From positions 1-64,000 of the forward strand of contig DYMK01000008.1 of assembly GCA_020721585.1 (NCBI GenBank): 64,000 bases of DNA. The letters run 5' to 3'. The notes under the pieces were generated by a model. It ran no database searches, was not told the origin of the DNA, and saw only the letters and a program-made list of their open reading frames with translations. This document shows positions 42,216 through 51,790 of the stretch, one piece after another; the first letter of the stretch is position 1, and each line of letters begins with the position of its first letter. The stretch comes from Sulfuricurvum sp. (GTDB lineage: Bacteria; Campylobacterota; Campylobacteria; Campylobacterales; Sulfurimonadaceae). Both the position numbers and the translations under genes were made by a program.

Positions 42216-42929
42216 ATGATTTTGGATATTCAAAAGATTAATGCTATTGACACAACCAATCTCACGTTTCAACCCGACAAAAAGCGGTATCTCTTTTTAG
42301 CGAAAAAAGACAAAATTGATTTTGTCTACAACACCTCCGCTCTTGAGGGCAATGCCATGACCTATCCTGAGGTCGAAACGCTGCTGGAGGGCATTACGGT
42401 TGGTGGTCATAAACTAAGCGATGAGCAACAGGTGCTCAACCAAAACCGAAGTATCCAGTTACTTTTTTCTATGCTTGATCACAATCGATTTGACCTAAAT
42501 AAACACATACTTTGTGCGTTGCACGCTGAAGTTGCTCGGGAAGAGGCTCTGAGCTGGGGAGTGTTTCGTGATGGAAATGTGAATATCGGTGGAACGGATT
42601 ATCTTCCTCCCTCATCTGAGCAACTGGAGGCTATTTTTGAGGAGGGGAGTAATGAGATCAAACACATCAAACATCCTATCCTCCAAGCCTTGAGTTATCT
42701 TTTGTTTGGGGCTAGAACACAATTTTTTTACGGTGGTAACAAACGCATCTCTAGGCTCATGATGAACGGAATCTTACTGGGAGCTGGATATCCCATGCTC
42801 AACATCAAAGCAAAAGATAAATTGGAGTTCAATACACAGATGATTGCATTTTATGATTCTGGCGATTATGTGAGAGCTTTAGACTATTTATGCAACTACT
42901 ACGCTCTAAAAAATAATCATATAAAGTAA
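42216..42929 (+). CDS. Fic-family protein with substituted active-site motif
   Basis: 237 residues from ATG 42216 (AAGG seven bases upstream; an earlier frame start at 42177 is unlikely). TSALEGN at residues 40-46 fits the class II inhibitory helix (S/T-x3-E-G/N). The Fic core HxFx(D/E)GNGRxxR aligns with QFFYGGNKRISR at 169-180: catalytic His is Gln, the acidic residue is Gly, the second Gly is Lys. It may have lost AMP transfer or belong to a known divergent subgroup in which the QFF-x-GNKR form recurs. Terminator at 42974. Confidence 0.8.
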   Translation: MILDIQKINAIDTTNLTFQPDKKRYLFLAKKDKIDFVYNTSALEGNAMTYPEVETLLEGITVGGHKLSDEQQVLNQNRSIQLLFSMLDHNRFDLNKHILCALHAEVAREEALSWGVFRDGNVNIGGTDYLPPSSEQLEAIFEEGSNEIKHIKHPILQALSYLLFGARTQFFYGGNKRISRLMMNGILLGAGYPMLNIKAKDKLEFNTQMIAFYDSGDYVRALDYLCNYYALKNNHIK

Positions 42930-42973
42930 AGGTATACCACGAAAGCCACTACACAATGATTGTGGTTTTCGTC

Positions 42974-43004
42974 ATGCCGTACGTGATACGGCATCTTTTT
43001 TCTT
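42974..43004 (+). terminator. intrinsic terminator of the Fic gene
   Basis: ATGCCGTA-CGTGA-TACGGCAT followed by CTTTTTTCTT. The stem is perfect over eight pairs. The same stem occurs between grpE and dnaK (46397-46417) in inverse form, so it is also part of a dispersed repeat. Confidence 0.8.
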
Positions 43005-43052
43005 AGACCCAAAATCCCGTTCAGGGTGACAAAACCTGTTCATCTTGTAGTG

Positions 43053-44255
43053 TCAAAAAGCAAGCGGCATTACGTCCGATTGCATCTCAAAATGGCTGTG
43101 ACTTCCTTGAGGGGAAAGTACCAGTTTCAGGTGCGAATGCAGATGGATAAAGGGTTGGGTGAGGTGATAGTGCTGTTTTAATAGGGTTGGATTGGTCTGT
43201 GCGTGGGTGAGATCAACGTTGATCTTGGTACGGTTAAAATCGGTGTTAAGGGTGGTGGTCACTTCTCCTTGGAGTACGGCGGGTAAGGAGGCAAGGGCAA
43301 ACACTTTTCCGGCATCGGCGTGTTTTATCGTAAGATGCGCATAAACGGGTTTAAGTCGATGGAAAGATACCCGGGCTAAGGCTATGCCCTGTGCGACATG
43401 GGCAGTTCCATGAAGCGCGAGTTGATGCGATGATCCCTCCAGTCTGAGGTGCGCTTGAAGCGGCGTTTTAAGGGGATAATGGACGAATTGCTCCACAATC
43501 CCCAACTCATCAAGGGTCACGCTCAGATCACCGTGGAGACGAAAGGGGTGAATTTTCCCCTGATTATCCGCCAAGAGTGACCAGAGACTAAAACTTTGGT
43601 TATCGTCTGTGTCCATGGGCGAGGACTTAAACGTATGGGTCGTGGCGTGAAGTCTCCCCAAAATCTGAAAATCACGGGTTTTAATACCACTAATCCCTAG
43701 ATGACCATTGAGTACCGTATCGCTGGAGTGGGTATGGTGGAGTGCTTCCATGATGGGTTGATAGGGGAGATTATGGAGCGTCACGTTGCAATCACGCAGA
43801 TGGTTCCACTGGAGTGTGGCGTGATAGGTGGCGTTTCCCTCAAAAAGCGATGCTCTCCCTGTGAGGATGAGTTGCGGGGCATTTCCTGCCACTTTTCCCG
43901 TGATACTTAGGGGAAGAGGGGTGGTATTGATCCCCTGATGGGGGGAGAGATGGGTCACATACTGGGCTTCAAGGGTGGGGGGAACGAGGTGATAGTTACC
44001 CCATAGGGTGAGGGTATTGGGGGTGTGGTCATCCACGGTAAGGGTAAAATGGCTGGGGGTAAGGGTAAAGGTTTTGACATGGATGGGGTAATGAAGCTTT
44101 TGGGTAAGGCTCTTTTGGATCATTGGGGCTACCAAATCATTCCCCTTTTGGGTAAAGAGGAGACCATACAGACCAAACAACCCCATAAAAACGGCAAAGA
44201 CAAACGCGATACGGAGTTTATCCCGTCGGCTTAGCGGGTGATGAAGAGTATCCAT
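43053..44255 (-). CDS. AsmA/DUF748-like periplasmic protein
   Basis: 400 residues with one N-terminal span (about 15-34) and a long periplasmic region of beta-rich repeats, such as LTPSHFTLTV, VLNGHLGISGI and HLRLEGSSHQLALHGTAHV. The make-up resembles AsmA/TamB-family envelope proteins, which aid lipid or protein traffic. The C terminus ends abruptly next to a repeat (43007-43034), so truncation is possible. It overlaps the upstream transporter gene by 25 bases. Confidence 0.55.
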   Translation of the reverse strand: MDTLHHPLSRRDKLRIAFVFAVFMGLFGLYGLLFTQKGNDLVAPMIQKSLTQKLHYPIHVKTFTLTPSHFTLTVDDHTPNTLTLWGNYHLVPPTLEAQYVTHLSPHQGINTTPLPLSITGKVAGNAPQLILTGRASLFEGNATYHATLQWNHLRDCNVTLHNLPYQPIMEALHHTHSSDTVLNGHLGISGIKTRDFQILGRLHATTHTFKSSPMDTDDNQSFSLWSLLADNQGKIHPFRLHGDLSVTLDELGIVEQFVHYPLKTPLQAHLRLEGSSHQLALHGTAHVAQGIALARVSFHRLKPVYAHLTIKHADAGKVFALASLPAVLQGEVTTTLNTDFNRTKINVDLTHAQTNPTLLKQHYHLTQPFIHLHSHLKLVLSPQGSHSHFEMQSDVMPLAF

Positions 44256-45637
44256 GGGGTTCCTATCAGTACAAAAATAGCGAAATTTAACGCGGTGACC
44301 GCCCCCCCATAGAGGTAAATTTCACGGGCAGTGAGGTAACCGGAACTGAGATAGATCGCATTGGCTGAAGAGCCTTGGGGGGTGATCATCGCATTAAAAT
44401 TGGTCGCAAAGAGCAACATCATCGCCATAAGCTCCTTGGGAACCCCTGCATGAATCGCGACGGTGAGAAAAAGCCCAAATAAGGCGATAAGATGCGCGCT
44501 TTGGGAGACGAAAAAATAGTGAATGAGGACATAGATCAACGTCAAAAGGAGATACACTTCACCCCAGGGCATCCCCACCAAATAGCCACTGGCATGATGG
44601 GCAATCGCCTCCATAAAGCCCAATTGCCCCAACTGCGTACTCATAGCAAACAAAATCGCAAACCATATTAGGGTACTTAGTGCCTCCCCTTGGTGTTTGA
44701 AATCCTCTACTTTAAAGATTCTAAAGAGCATCAAAATCGCCAATCCCCCAAACGCAACCGCCGTTTTATCGATGGGAAACACGCCCGATAGTGACCACAA
44801 GATAAGCATCCCCACAAAAACCCCTGCCGTAATCCACTCATTGCGAGTCCTGGAACCCATGGTTGATAACGCATCTACCGCCATTTTGGGGGCGTGTGGG
44901 GTTGCGGTGAGTTCGGGGGAAAAAATACGGTACAGCACGTAGGGAAGGGTGATAAATGCTACCGCAGTGGGGAGAATGGAAGCCAAAAGCCACGAAAAAA
45001 AGGTGATCTCAACCCCCATGGTCTGGGCGATATGTACTCCGATGGGATTGACCGCCATGGCGGTGAGCCAAAGCCCTGAGGAGAGGGTAAGTCCTGCCAT
45101 GGAGGTCATCATGAGATACGCCCCCGCACGACGCGCGGTGCCATCGGCGACTTTGGAACCGCAATCGTACGCCAATCCGTACGCAATGGGGTACAAAACG
45201 CCTGAACGGGCGGTATTGCTAGGAAATGCGGGGGCAATGAGCATATCGGTCGCGATGAGACTGTACCCTAATCCCAGCGTCGAGTGACCAAAATGGCGGA
45301 TGATGTGCAGTGAGAGTCGTTTGCCCAATCCTGAGGTATGCACCGCATGGGAGACCAAAAACGCTGCAACGATAAGGAGGATAAAACTCTCCGAAAATCC
45401 CGCATACGCCTCTTTGGGATCCATTACCCCACTGAAGACCGCTACGGTCATCGCAAGGATGGAGGCGGTGATAATGGGGAGAAGATTGAGTAAAATCGAC
45501 ACAATGGCGGTGATAAAAATGGTGAATAAGCTCCACGCTTTGGGGGTAATCTCCAACGGGGGTGGGGTAAAAAAGAGCGTTAACGCAAAGAGAACCAGAC
45601 CAAGGGTGGAAAACAGGGGTTTAGAAGAAAGGGTCAT
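44231..45637 (-). CDS. DASS/SLC13-family anion transporter
   Basis: 468 residues from ATG 45637 (an AGAGG site is nearby; the frame is open further up). About 11 spans. DASS signature pieces are MTVAVFSGVMDPKEAYAGFSES, FPSNTARSGVLYPIAYGLA (the S-N-T sodium/substrate motif) and the second SNT-equivalent FNAMITPQGSSANAIYLSSGY near the end. It would import dicarboxylates or sulfate with sodium, by family. The context gives no clue to the anion. Confidence 0.87.
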   Translation of the reverse strand: MTLSSKPLFSTLGLVLFALTLFFTPPPLEITPKAWSLFTIFITAIVSILLNLLPIITASILAMTVAVFSGVMDPKEAYAGFSESFILLIVAAFLVSHAVHTSGLGKRLSLHIIRHFGHSTLGLGYSLIATDMLIAPAFPSNTARSGVLYPIAYGLAYDCGSKVADGTARRAGAYLMMTSMAGLTLSSGLWLTAMAVNPIGVHIAQTMGVEITFFSWLLASILPTAVAFITLPYVLYRIFSPELTATPHAPKMAVDALSTMGSRTRNEWITAGVFVGMLILWSLSGVFPIDKTAVAFGGLAILMLFRIFKVEDFKHQGEALSTLIWFAILFAMSTQLGQLGFMEAIAHHASGYLVGMPWGEVYLLLTLIYVLIHYFFVSQSAHLIALFGLFLTVAIHAGVPKELMAMMLLFATNFNAMITPQGSSANAIYLSSGYLTAREIYLYGGAVTALNFAIFVLIGTPWILFITR

Positions 45638-45748
45638 GGTGCCTCTTTGGGGTGTTTTGATCGTTCTATTATAGCATTGAATGGGGGGTTTTTTTATACT
45701 TGATAACAATAGACTAAACTATTCTTAGTAAAAATAGTCATATAGCTC

Positions 45749-45778
45749 TTGACAATAGGTGGCTCAATGGTTTATAAT
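45749..45778 (+). promoter_or_regulatory. promoter of grpE-dnaK
   Basis: TTGACA (45749-45754) and TATAAT (45773-45778) with an 18-base spacer, 36 bases before the grpE ATG. A small ACTAA/TTAGT inverted repeat lies just upstream. No CIRCE element (TTAGCACTC repeat) is evident. Confidence 0.75.
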
Positions 45779-45813
45779 GACGCTGGATTTCAAAAAAGGA
45801 GCTTTGAACGATT

Positions 45814-46353
45814 ATGTCAACTGAGATAAACGAAGAACAAATAGAATCAGAAGAGGTGGTTCCTACCGAAGAACCATGTAGCGAACCTGAAGTAAAAAGT
45901 GAATTGGAGATCGTTGGCGAAGAGTTAGCCGCCCTCAAAGATAAATACGCCCGTGTTCATGCCGATTTTGATAACATCAAAAAACGTCTTGAGCGGGAAA
46001 AATACAGCGCATTGGAGTACGCAAACGAAAAATTTGCCAAAGATTTGATCCCTGTGGTCGATTCGCTTTCGATGGCGATTGGGGCAAGTGCGAGTGAAGC
46101 GGAAGCGACCGTGTTGTTGGAAAAACTCAAAGAGGGTGTGGAATTGACCATGAAACAGCTTCTAAGCGTTTTGGAAAAACACGGGGTCACCCCTGTGGAT
46201 GAAGCTGAACCCTTTGATCCCAATATTCACAATGCAGTGCAAAAAGTGGACAGCGAAGAACACGAAAGTGGTGCTATTGTCACGACGTTCCAAAAAGGGT
46301 TTCGCTATAAAGAACGCACGCTTAGAGATGCGATGGTCGTTATAGCCAATTAA
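45814..46353 (+). CDS. grpE: nucleotide exchange factor GrpE
   Basis: 179 residues. N-terminal acidic segment, long coiled coil (about 38-95, with YARVHADFDNIKKRLERE), and the C-terminal beta wing with HGVTPVDEAEPFDPNIHNAV and KGFRYKERTLRDAMVVI. It releases ADP from DnaK. hrcA, which usually precedes grpE in Campylobacterota, is not upstream here. About 130 bases including two repeat types separate it from dnaK. Confidence 0.95.
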   Translation: MSTEINEEQIESEEVVPTEEPCSEPEVKSELEIVGEELAALKDKYARVHADFDNIKKRLEREKYSALEYANEKFAKDLIPVVDSLSMAIGASASEAEATVLLEKLKEGVELTMKQLLSVLEKHGVTPVDEAEPFDPNIHNAVQKVDSEEHESGAIVTTFQKGFRYKERTLRDAMVVIAN

Positions 46354-46358
46354 CGTGT

Positions 46359-46452
46359 TTTGTCACCCTGAGCTTGACTCAGGGTCTAATAAAAAGATGC
46401 CGTATCAAGTACGGCATGATGAGACTTTTCCCGTCTTCGCGGGGATGACGAA
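46359..46452. repeat. composite dispersed repeat between grpE and dnaK
   Basis: TTTTGTCACCCTGAGCTTGA then CTCAGGGTC (palindrome), ATGCCGTA-TCAAG-TACGGCAT (46397-46417), and CCCGTCTTCGCGGGGATGACG (46429). All three repeat types of the window occur together here. The stem at 46397 has an A-run at its left and would act as a terminator only on the minus strand. Confidence 0.7.
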
Positions 46453-46481
46453 AATAATAAATTTAAAATTAAGGAAACAAA

Positions 46482-48356
46482 ATGTCAAAAGTAATTGGAA
46501 TCGATTTAGGAACTACCAACTCATGTGTTGCGGTCTATGAAGGCGGCGAAGCAAAAATCATCCCCAATAAAGAGGGAAAAAACACGACTCCATCCGTAGT
46601 AGCATTTACCGACAAAGGGGAAATCCTCGTAGGAGATCCAGCAAAACGTCAAGCAATCACAAATCCGGATAAAACGATCTACTCGGTCAAACGTATCATG
46701 GGTCTTATGATGAACGAAGAGAAAGCCAAAGAAGCGCACGACAAAGTTACCTACAAAATCGTCGATAAAAACGGTATGGCAGCGGTTGATGTGGCGGGTA
46801 AAGTATACACACCGCAAGAAATTTCGGCAAAAATTCTCTCAAAACTCAAAGCAGACGCAGAGTCATACTTGGGTCAAGCGGTCACCGATGCGGTTATTAC
46901 TGTCCCTGCGTACTTCAATGACGCGCAACGTAAAGCGACCAAAGAGGCGGGAACCATCGCAGGTCTTAACGTCCTTCGTATCATCAACGAGCCGACGGCT
47001 TCTGCATTGGCGTACGGTTTGGATTCCAAAGGGGATGAAAAAGTTCTCGTGTACGATCTAGGGGGCGGAACGTTCGACGTTACGGTTCTTGAGATCAGCG
47101 AGGGGACATTTGAGGTTCTTTCAACCGATGGAAACGCCTTTTTGGGTGGGGATGATTTTGATAATAAAATCGTTGACTTTTTAGCAAGCGAGTTCAAATC
47201 CGATCACGGAATCGATCTCAAAGCGGATAAAATGGCACTCCAACGTCTTAAAGACGCGGCAGAAAACGCCAAAAAAGAGCTTTCCAGTGCAGAAGAGACC
47301 GAAATTAACTTGCCTTTTATCACCGCCGATGCGACCGGTCCTAAACACTTGGTCGTGAAATTGACCCGTGCGAAATTTGAGGGGATGATTGATACTCTTG
47401 TAAAAGAGACCATCAGCCACATCAAAACCGCGATGAAAGATGCGGGGATGAAAAACAGCGAGATCAACGAAGTAATCATGGTCGGAGGATCCACACGTCT
47501 TCCCATCGCCCAAAAAATGGTTTCTGATGAGTTCAGCGGTAAAACATTGAACAAAGGGGTCAATCCGGATGAAGTCGTAGCCGCAGGTGCTGCGATTCAA
47601 GGGGGCGTTTTACGCGGCGATGTTAAAGACGTATTGTTGCTTGACGTTACGCCATTGTCTTTGGGGATCGAAACCCTTGGCGGTGTAGCAACCAAAATCA
47701 TCGAAAAAGGGACGACGATTCCGGTTAAAAAATCGCAAGTGTTCTCCACTGCTGAAGATAACCAACCCGCAGTAAGCATCAGCGTTGTCCAAGGTGAGCG
47801 TGAGTTTGCCCGTGATAACAAATCCCTTGGATTATTTGAATTGACAGGTATCCCCGCTGCACGCCGTGGAGTTCCTCAAATCGAAGTGACCTTTGACATC
47901 GATGCCAATGGTATCCTAACGGTTAGCTCGACGGATAAAGGGACCGGTAAATCCCAATCGATCACGATTTCTGGAAGCTCAGGACTCAGTGAAGAAGAGA
48001 TCAATAAAATGGTGCAAGACGCTGAAAATCATAAAGCAGAAGATGCCAAACGCAAAGAGGTAGTCGAACTTCGTAACCAAGCCGATGCCCTCTCCAGCCA
48101 AACCGAAAAAGCCCTCGAAGAGAATGGGGATAAAATTGATGCAAGCGAAAAAGCGGCGATCGAAAGCGCGCTAAGTGAACTTAAAGCGGTGGTTAAAAAC
48201 ACCGATGCCACCAAAGAAGAACTTGAAGCCGCTACCAAAAAATTGGCAGATGCAAGCCATAAAATGGCAGAGCAAATGTACAAAAACGAAGGGGGCGAAG
48301 CAGCAGCTTCATCCGCGAAAAAAGAGGATGACGTGATCGACGCAGAGATCGAGTAA
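46482..48356 (+). CDS. dnaK: molecular chaperone DnaK
   Basis: 624-residue Hsp70. Signature blocks are [46 protein letters not shown], and the substrate domain's [13 protein letters not shown]. The final residues are acidic (DDVIDAEIE), as in other DnaK. It folds and protects proteins with GrpE and DnaJ. No dnaJ lies next to it. AAGGAAAC precedes the ATG. A stem-loop terminator follows. Confidence 0.98.
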   Translation: MSKVIGIDLGTTNSCVAVYEGGEAKIIPNKEGKNTTPSVVAFTDKGEILVGDPAKRQAITNPDKTIYSVKRIMGLMMNEEKAKEAHDKVTYKIVDKNGMAAVDVAGKVYTPQEISAKILSKLKADAESYLGQAVTDAVITVPAYFNDAQRKATKEAGTIAGLNVLRIINEPTASALAYGLDSKGDEKVLVYDLGGGTFDVTVLEISEGTFEVLSTDGNAFLGGDDFDNKIVDFLASEFKSDHGIDLKADKMALQRLKDAAENAKKELSSAEETEINLPFITADATGPKHLVVKLTRAKFEGMIDTLVKETISHIKTAMKDAGMKNSEINEVIMVGGSTRLPIAQKMVSDEFSGKTLNKGVNPDEVVAAGAAIQGGVLRGDVKDVLLLDVTPLSLGIETLGGVATKIIEKGTTIPVKKSQVFSTAEDNQPAVSISVVQGEREFARDNKSLGLFELTGIPAARRGVPQIEVTFDIDANGILTVSSTDKGTGKSQSITISGSSGLSEEEINKMVQDAENHKAEDAKRKEVVELRNQADALSSQTEKALEENGDKIDASEKAAIESALSELKAVVKNTDATKEELEAATKKLADASHKMAEQMYKNEGGEAAASSAKKEDDVIDAEIE

Positions 48357-48368
48357 CGTTTTTTTGAA

Positions 48369-48404
48369 GAAGAGGGGAGGGGTTTTATCTCTCCCTCTCT
48401 TTTA
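48369..48404 (+). terminator. terminator after dnaK
   Basis: AGAGGGGAGG pairs with CTCTCCCTCT across a short TTTTAT loop and is followed by TTTT. It sits in the 60-base gap between dnaK and the convergent oxidoreductase gene. Confidence 0.65.
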
Positions 48405-48416
48405 ATCCACACGTTT

Positions 48417-49610
48417 TTACCGTCGTTTCCCAATTGCACTTCGACGACGCAAGGGTGCGGTGTAGAGCCAAAAAATCGCTTTTTTGATCACATACGCCAA
48501 ATACCCTTTGACTTTAATTCCTCCGGGTAAAATCCCTGCACCGTACTCTCCCCCAAGGGCAATCATCACCCCTTTAGGGCTAAAGTGAAAGCTCTCTTTG
48601 GCTTTTCCCTGACGTGCGTTGAGGATATTTTTTGCGACGTGTTCCGCGCTTCGTTGGGCTAATTGGGCGGTGGGGGGGATCATTTTTCCCTCCTCATTGC
48701 AAATATGGGCGATGTCGCCAATGGCGTAAATATTCGTATGACCTTGTACATTAAGATGGTCATTTACCTCTAAATGCCCTTTGGGATTGGTGGGTAATCC
48801 CAGATGTTGGGTTAGGGTCGAAGCGACAATCCCCCCCGTAAAGATCATAAACTCAAAGGGTAATATTTTCCCATTATCCAAAATAATCTCCCGCTCCAAG
48901 ACCTCTTTGATCCGATTGTTGTGCCACACATGAACCCCCAGTTTAAGGAGCCGTTGATGGGAACTGTCAATCAAAAACGGATCCATCCCAAACAAGATAC
49001 TCTCATACGCATCGATGAGGTACACATCCACCCCGCGACACCCAAAATTACCGTGTTGATAAAATTGGTTGGCGTACGCTGCCATCTCAGCGGCAATTTC
49101 GACCCCTGAAAGTCCCGCTCCGCCGATAACGATATTAAAGGGTTGGATGTCATCCCCTTGACTGTGGGTTTCGATACGGTTGAGCAATGCCCGTTCAAAC
49201 TGTTGTTTGAAATTGAGAGCAATGGGGATATTTTTTACCCCATGAGCGTAGGTTCGTAAGCCGTGGATAAAATGGGGAAAATAGGTTCGACTCCCCGTAG
49301 CAAGGATGAGCTGATCGTACCCAATGGTATACGTGGGGGTATGAATTTGGTGCGTGTGAGTATTGATGCTGCGAATCTCTTCGCAAATAAAGGTCGCATG
49401 GGCAAAACTTTTAATTAGCGAGGGGAGATCAATCATAATATGGGACATATCGACTTTGTTCGCCATGAAGTCATAGACCTCCGTTTGGAGATTATGATAG
49501 GGGTGTTTATCGATGAGCGTTAGGGTAATATTAGGGTGTTTAGAGAGGGATTGAAGGGCGCGAATACCACCGTATCCCCCACCGATGATCACTACATGGA
49601 TTGATTTCAA
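48417..49610 (-). CDS. NDH-2-like FAD-dependent NADH:quinone oxidoreductase
   Basis: 397-residue two-dinucleotide-binding protein. FAD Rossmann at the start (VVIIGGGYGGIRAL), a second Rossmann NIVIGGAGLSGVEIAAEMA near residue 158 for NAD(P)H, and the FAD-binding IYAIGDIAHICNEEGKMIPPTAQLAQR tail near 295. A basic, hydrophobic C terminus (VIKKAIFWLYTAPLRRRSA) suits membrane association. It probably feeds electrons to quinone without proton pumping; sulfide:quinone reductase is less likely because the redox Cys pair is not evident. Confidence 0.85.
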   Translation of the reverse strand: MKSIHVVIIGGGYGGIRALQSLSKHPNITLTLIDKHPYHNLQTEVYDFMANKVDMSHIMIDLPSLIKSFAHATFICEEIRSINTHTHQIHTPTYTIGYDQLILATGSRTYFPHFIHGLRTYAHGVKNIPIALNFKQQFERALLNRIETHSQGDDIQPFNIVIGGAGLSGVEIAAEMAAYANQFYQHGNFGCRGVDVYLIDAYESILFGMDPFLIDSSHQRLLKLGVHVWHNNRIKEVLEREIILDNGKILPFEFMIFTGGIVASTLTQHLGLPTNPKGHLEVNDHLNVQGHTNIYAIGDIAHICNEEGKMIPPTAQLAQRSAEHVAKNILNARQGKAKESFHFSPKGVMIALGGEYGAGILPGGIKVKGYLAYVIKKAIFWLYTAPLRRRSAIGKRR

Positions 49611-49684
49611 TACAGAATCCTCAATTTTTGTGCAATGGTAGCCAAATGGCTATAATGCGATACTTAGAGTAAAATAGGATATGA

Positions 49685-50395
49685 ATGAGACTGGATAGTT
49701 ATTTAGTAGAGTGTGGATTCGTGGAAAGTCGTACCAAAGCGCAACAATTGATCAAAGATCATGCTGTGAGTGTGGAGGGGAAAATTATTGATAAAGTATC
49801 GTTTGAAGCCGATGCGACGATGAAGGTGACCATTGCGGATGTGGCGTTGTATGTGAGTCGTGCCGCTATTAAGCTTAAAGGGTTTCTCCCGTACACGTCG
49901 TGGGAGTTGGAAGGGTTGCGCGCGCTGGATATTGGCTCAAGTACGGGGGGATTTACCCAAGTATTGTTAGAAAATGGGGTCTCTCATGTCACCTGTGTCG
50001 ATGTAGGGAGCGATCAGCTTCATCCCAGTTTACGTAGTGATGGACGGGTCAGTGTCCATGAAAATACCGATATTCGCACCTTTGTCAGTGAAACACCTTT
50101 TGAGATCGTGACGTGCGATGTGGCATTTATCCCCCTTGAACTGATTCTTGATTCAATGGATCGTCTCTCTTCACGCTATATCGTCATCCTCTTTAAACCG
50201 CAGTTTCAAGTAGGGCGTGAAGCCAAACGGGACAAAAATGGGGTGGTCAAAGACAACAGTGCCATTGGCAAAGCGATGATCCGCTTTGAAGATGCGTGTG
50301 CGTTGATGGGATGGCAATTGATTGCCAAAGAGACCGCCCATATCGCAGGTAAAGAGGGAAATCAGGAGACGTGTTATGGGTTTATCAAAAAATAA
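49685..50395 (+). CDS. tlyA: TlyA-family rRNA methyltransferase
   Basis: 236 residues: N-terminal S4 RNA-binding domain (RLDSYLVECGFVESRTKAQQ, SVEGK), then a Rossmann methyltransferase with LDIGSSTGGFTQVLLE (SAM loop), VTCVDVGSDQLHP and VTCDVAFIPLELIL. It ends with FKPQFQVGRE...GKEGNQETCYGFIKK. Members 2'-O-methylate 16S/23S rRNA. In C. jejuni tlyA is followed directly by ribF; here 2.1 kb of a foreign-looking module separates them. Confidence 0.95.
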   Translation: MRLDSYLVECGFVESRTKAQQLIKDHAVSVEGKIIDKVSFEADATMKVTIADVALYVSRAAIKLKGFLPYTSWELEGLRALDIGSSTGGFTQVLLENGVSHVTCVDVGSDQLHPSLRSDGRVSVHENTDIRTFVSETPFEIVTCDVAFIPLELILDSMDRLSSRYIVILFKPQFQVGREAKRDKNGVVKDNSAIGKAMIRFEDACALMGWQLIAKETAHIAGKEGNQETCYGFIKK

Positions 50396-50513
50396 TACAT
50401 AAATGGGTAAAAAGTAATCAGTTTAAAGATAATAACGTCTATATTTGAATAAATTATACAAAAAACAAGTTTATTATGATATATTCAATCTAAGATTATT
50501 TAAGGAGTAAGAT

Positions 50514-51788
50514 ATGTTACTTCAATTTAGTGTCAATAATTTCAAATCCATTAAAGACACAGTTACATTTAGTATGGCAACCTCTTCAAAAGACACCAAT
50601 AATGCTTTTTCAATTAGAAAATATGAATTGTTGAATAGTGCAATTTTGTATGGAGCCAATGCGAGTGGCAAAAGTAATTTTTTAAGAGCGATGGCGTTTA
50701 TGGGACGCTTAGTCTTAAACAAAGACAAAATTATTCAATCAGCAGATACTTTACCTCATTATCCATTTAAACTTAGTACAGAAACAGAGAATGCATCTAG
50801 TACATTTGAAATTGTATTTTTTATTGATGATATTAAATATCGATATGGTTTTGAAGTTGATGAGACAACAGTTTATACTGAATGGTTATTTGCAGATGAA
50901 AAAGGAAAAGAAGCAAAACTTTTTTATCGTGAAGTTGGTAAAGAGGAATATGTAAATCCTATTTTTAAAGAAGGGTATGGATTCTTTGATAAAAAGAATT
51001 CGAAAATTTCTATTTCTAAGAATCAACTTTTTATTTGGAAATGTGATCGAGAAGATAATGCAGTTATTTCCAAAGGCATTTTACATTGGTTTAGTCGTTT
51101 TAATTTTATTGATGGTATGGATCATCAAGGTTATATCAATTATACGATGAAACAAATGGAGAATGAAACATTTAGAAATGAAATAGTTAAACTCATTAAA
51201 ACAGCAGATATTGGAATTGAAGATATCACCTTAACAGAAGAGGATATTCCTTTAGATGTATTAGAAAAAATTCCTTTTCCTGATGAGATTAAACAAGAAA
51301 TTATCAAAGATGGTGGATGGAAACAAGTTTCTTTGAATACTTTACATAAGAAATATGATGTGCATAACCATGAAGTGGGAAATGTTGTTTTTGAATTAGA
51401 CGATGAAGAATCCAAAGGAACACGTAAATTTTTTAAAATGTCAGCTCCAATTATCAACACTTTAGAAGAGGGAAAAATTTTAATGATTGATGAATTGGAT
51501 GCCAGTTTACATCCTATGATGACGCGTCATCTTATCAAACTTTTTCATGATAAAAATATTAATACTAAAAATGCACAACTTATCTTTGCTACTCATGATA
51601 CTAATTTACTTTTAAATACGTTATTTAGACGAGATCAAATTTGGCTAACGGAAAAAGATCAATTTGGGGTTACCGATATGTATTCTTTGGCTCAATTTAA
51701 AAATGTACGTCCAAAAGAAGATTTTGAAAAACATTATTTACAAGGAAAGTATGGGGCTGTTCCTTATCTTGGAAAGTTTGAGTTTTGA
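50514..51788 (+). CDS. RloA-like AAA ATPase (AbiL-type defence module)
   Basis: 424 residues. The N-terminal part has the SMC-like opening LLQFSVNNFKSIKDTVTFS and Walker A GANASGKSN at 47-55; Walker B is ILMIDELDASLHPMMTRHL near 326 with a D-loop, and the switch segment is IFATHDTNLL. The middle is an insertion of about 250 residues. ATPases of this kind pair with RloB-type proteins in R-linked and AbiL loci. DNA is AT-rich compared with tlyA and ribF, suggesting acquisition. TAAGGAG lies six to seven bases before the ATG. Confidence 0.85.
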   Translation: MLLQFSVNNFKSIKDTVTFSMATSSKDTNNAFSIRKYELLNSAILYGANASGKSNFLRAMAFMGRLVLNKDKIIQSADTLPHYPFKLSTETENASSTFEIVFFIDDIKYRYGFEVDETTVYTEWLFADEKGKEAKLFYREVGKEEYVNPIFKEGYGFFDKKNSKISISKNQLFIWKCDREDNAVISKGILHWFSRFNFIDGMDHQGYINYTMKQMENETFRNEIVKLIKTADIGIEDITLTEEDIPLDVLEKIPFPDEIKQEIIKDGGWKQVSLNTLHKKYDVHNHEVGNVVFELDDEESKGTRKFFKMSAPIINTLEEGKILMIDELDASLHPMMTRHLIKLFHDKNINTKNAQLIFATHDTNLLLNTLFRRDQIWLTEKDQFGVTDMYSLAQFKNVRPKEDFEKHYLQGKYGAVPYLGKFEF

Positions 51789-51790
51789 CG

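Noticed and set aside
39045-43052. CRISPR array in the repeat-rich island
   Set aside because: Repeats are palindromic, of several kinds, unevenly spaced and without spacers of constant length; no cas genes are present.
46521-48439. Long minus-strand open frames antisense to dnaK
   Set aside because: dnaK is a full, strongly conserved gene on the plus strand; the antisense frames follow from its codon bias and have no recognisable domains.
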